Shown here piece after piece: positions 63,702 to 64,000 of a stretch of 64,000 nt of DNA. Location of the stretch: positions 2,294,001 through 2,358,000 of the forward strand of contig OZ241998.1 in the NCBI GenBank assembly GCA_965204655.1. Reading direction: 5' to 3'. The notes under the pieces were generated by a model, which was not told where the DNA came from, searched no databases, and saw only the letters and a list, made by a program, of their open reading frames with translations. A program made the position numbers and the translations under genes. How positions within the stretch are numbered: position 1 is the first letter of the stretch; each line of letters opens with the position of its first letter. Source of the DNA: CATQHL01 sp965204655 (GTDB taxonomy: Bacteria; Actinomycetota; Acidimicrobiia; Acidimicrobiales; CATQHL01).

Positions 63702-63716
63702 GGGGGGGGGGGGGGG
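63702..63716 (-). repeat. Run of 15 C (minus strand) between start codon and methyltransferase body
   Basis: Reading from the ATG at 63732 gives MTAASA, then Pro codons. With 15 C the frame enters a short dead end; with 14 or 17 it continues as ENWVNRTLFCCDNL into the methyltransferase. Slippage at such runs switches genes on and off in many bacteria. Confidence 0.7.
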
Positions 63717-63834
63717 CAGACGCGGCTGTCATCGTTTGTGCCTACCCACCGACTCGGACTGACAACAGGCGCAAACGCGGGAGGCTACCCGCCCCGCGGC
63801 GGGCCGGTTTGCTGTCACCTTCAGATATAGACCT

Positions 63835-63999
63835 TCAGATATCGGGATAAGGGGGCTGACGGTTCCATAAGTCCATTTTGCGCAGAGTCTCCAGTGTTGC
63901 CTCCTCCGCTGCCTTGGAGATAAGCCTTGCCTCCACCGCTGTTCTCAGAAGGCCTTGTGAGGATTGCGTAGGGTGTTTAGGAGACAAGCGCTTCAAGGC
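63835..63999 (-). CDS. C-terminal fragment of an unknown protein, cut by window edge
   Basis: An open frame enters from the right edge and ends with TGA at 63835, giving 54 residues (KRLSPKHPTQSSQGLLRTAV ... LRKMDLWNRQPPYPDI). It is helical and charged; no family is recognised. It lies upstream of the methyltransferase on the same strand and could be its operon partner. A small duplication (CTTCAGATAT twice) surrounds the stop. Confidence 0.4.
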   Translation of the reverse strand, partial: ALKRLSPKHPTQSSQGLLRTAVEARLISKAAEEATLETLRKMDLWNRQPPYPDI

Positions 64000-64000
64000 T

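Overview
The window looks like chromosomal DNA of a GC-rich Actinomycetota (an Acidimicrobiia-like lineage is my guess, low confidence). The clues are many GTG/TTG starts, a reductase of the mycothiol-dependent Rv2466c type, an AccA3-type biotin carboxylase fused to its carrier domain, and an actinobacterial PcnA-like HD protein. No rRNA, CRISPR array, phage or insertion sequence was recognised.

Layout. 1-6.3 kb: housekeeping and envelope genes on the minus strand (phosphotransferase end, cysS, a DUF2188 protein, a 14-repeat RCC1 lipoprotein), tRNA-Arg(CCT), and an Rv2466c-like reductase whose first active-site Cys codon is an in-frame TGA followed by a SECIS-like hairpin. This is a candidate selenoprotein. 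6.4-15 kb: M16 protease lipoprotein, L28/L33, two medium-chain dehydrogenases, a headless PcnA-like HD protein, and a ferredoxin/ferredoxin reductase pair. 15.4-42.7 kb: a large nucleoside/purine scavenging region (purine nucleoside phosphorylase, phosphosugar mutase, BMP-type lipoprotein, nucleoside ABC transporter, three deaminase-type amidohydrolases including adenine deaminase, a xanthine-dehydrogenase-like subunit, DeoC, two ALDH-family proteins, a 5'-nucleotidase, a 2-hydroxyacid dehydrogenase and a class II aldolase). It also holds a P450, a glutamine-synthetase-like gene, a PuuD-like hydrolase and an AT-richer toxin-antitoxin pair. 42.7-50.8 kb: amino-acid-type binding lipoprotein, msrA, folD, icd, mdh, sufB, gamma-carbonic anhydrase.

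51.1-62.2 kb is the most unusual part. An ancestral arrangement of birA (minus), a membrane-anchored coiled-coil gene (minus) and accC/accA3 (plus) has been amplified head-to-tail in roughly 2 kb steps. There are now four coiled-coil paralogues with different numbers of 11-residue and 35-residue repeats, two truncated 5' copies of accC that end in antisense birA sequence, three birA 5' remnants, and one full-length accC. The full-length copy carries a Pro/Ala-rich insertion and five apparent frame changes. 62.3-63.7 kb: a DNA methyltransferase-HNH fusion whose best start codon is separated from the body of the gene by a run of 15 C. With 15 the gene reads out of frame; with 14 or 17 it would be in frame. 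This is a candidate phase-variable locus.

A further theme is low-complexity CCC/CCG-rich DNA. It fills intergenic gaps and also appears as Pro/Ala-rich linkers inside otherwise conserved enzymes (DeoC, ALDH-like, 5'-nucleotidase, AccC). Short tandem duplications are common near gene ends.
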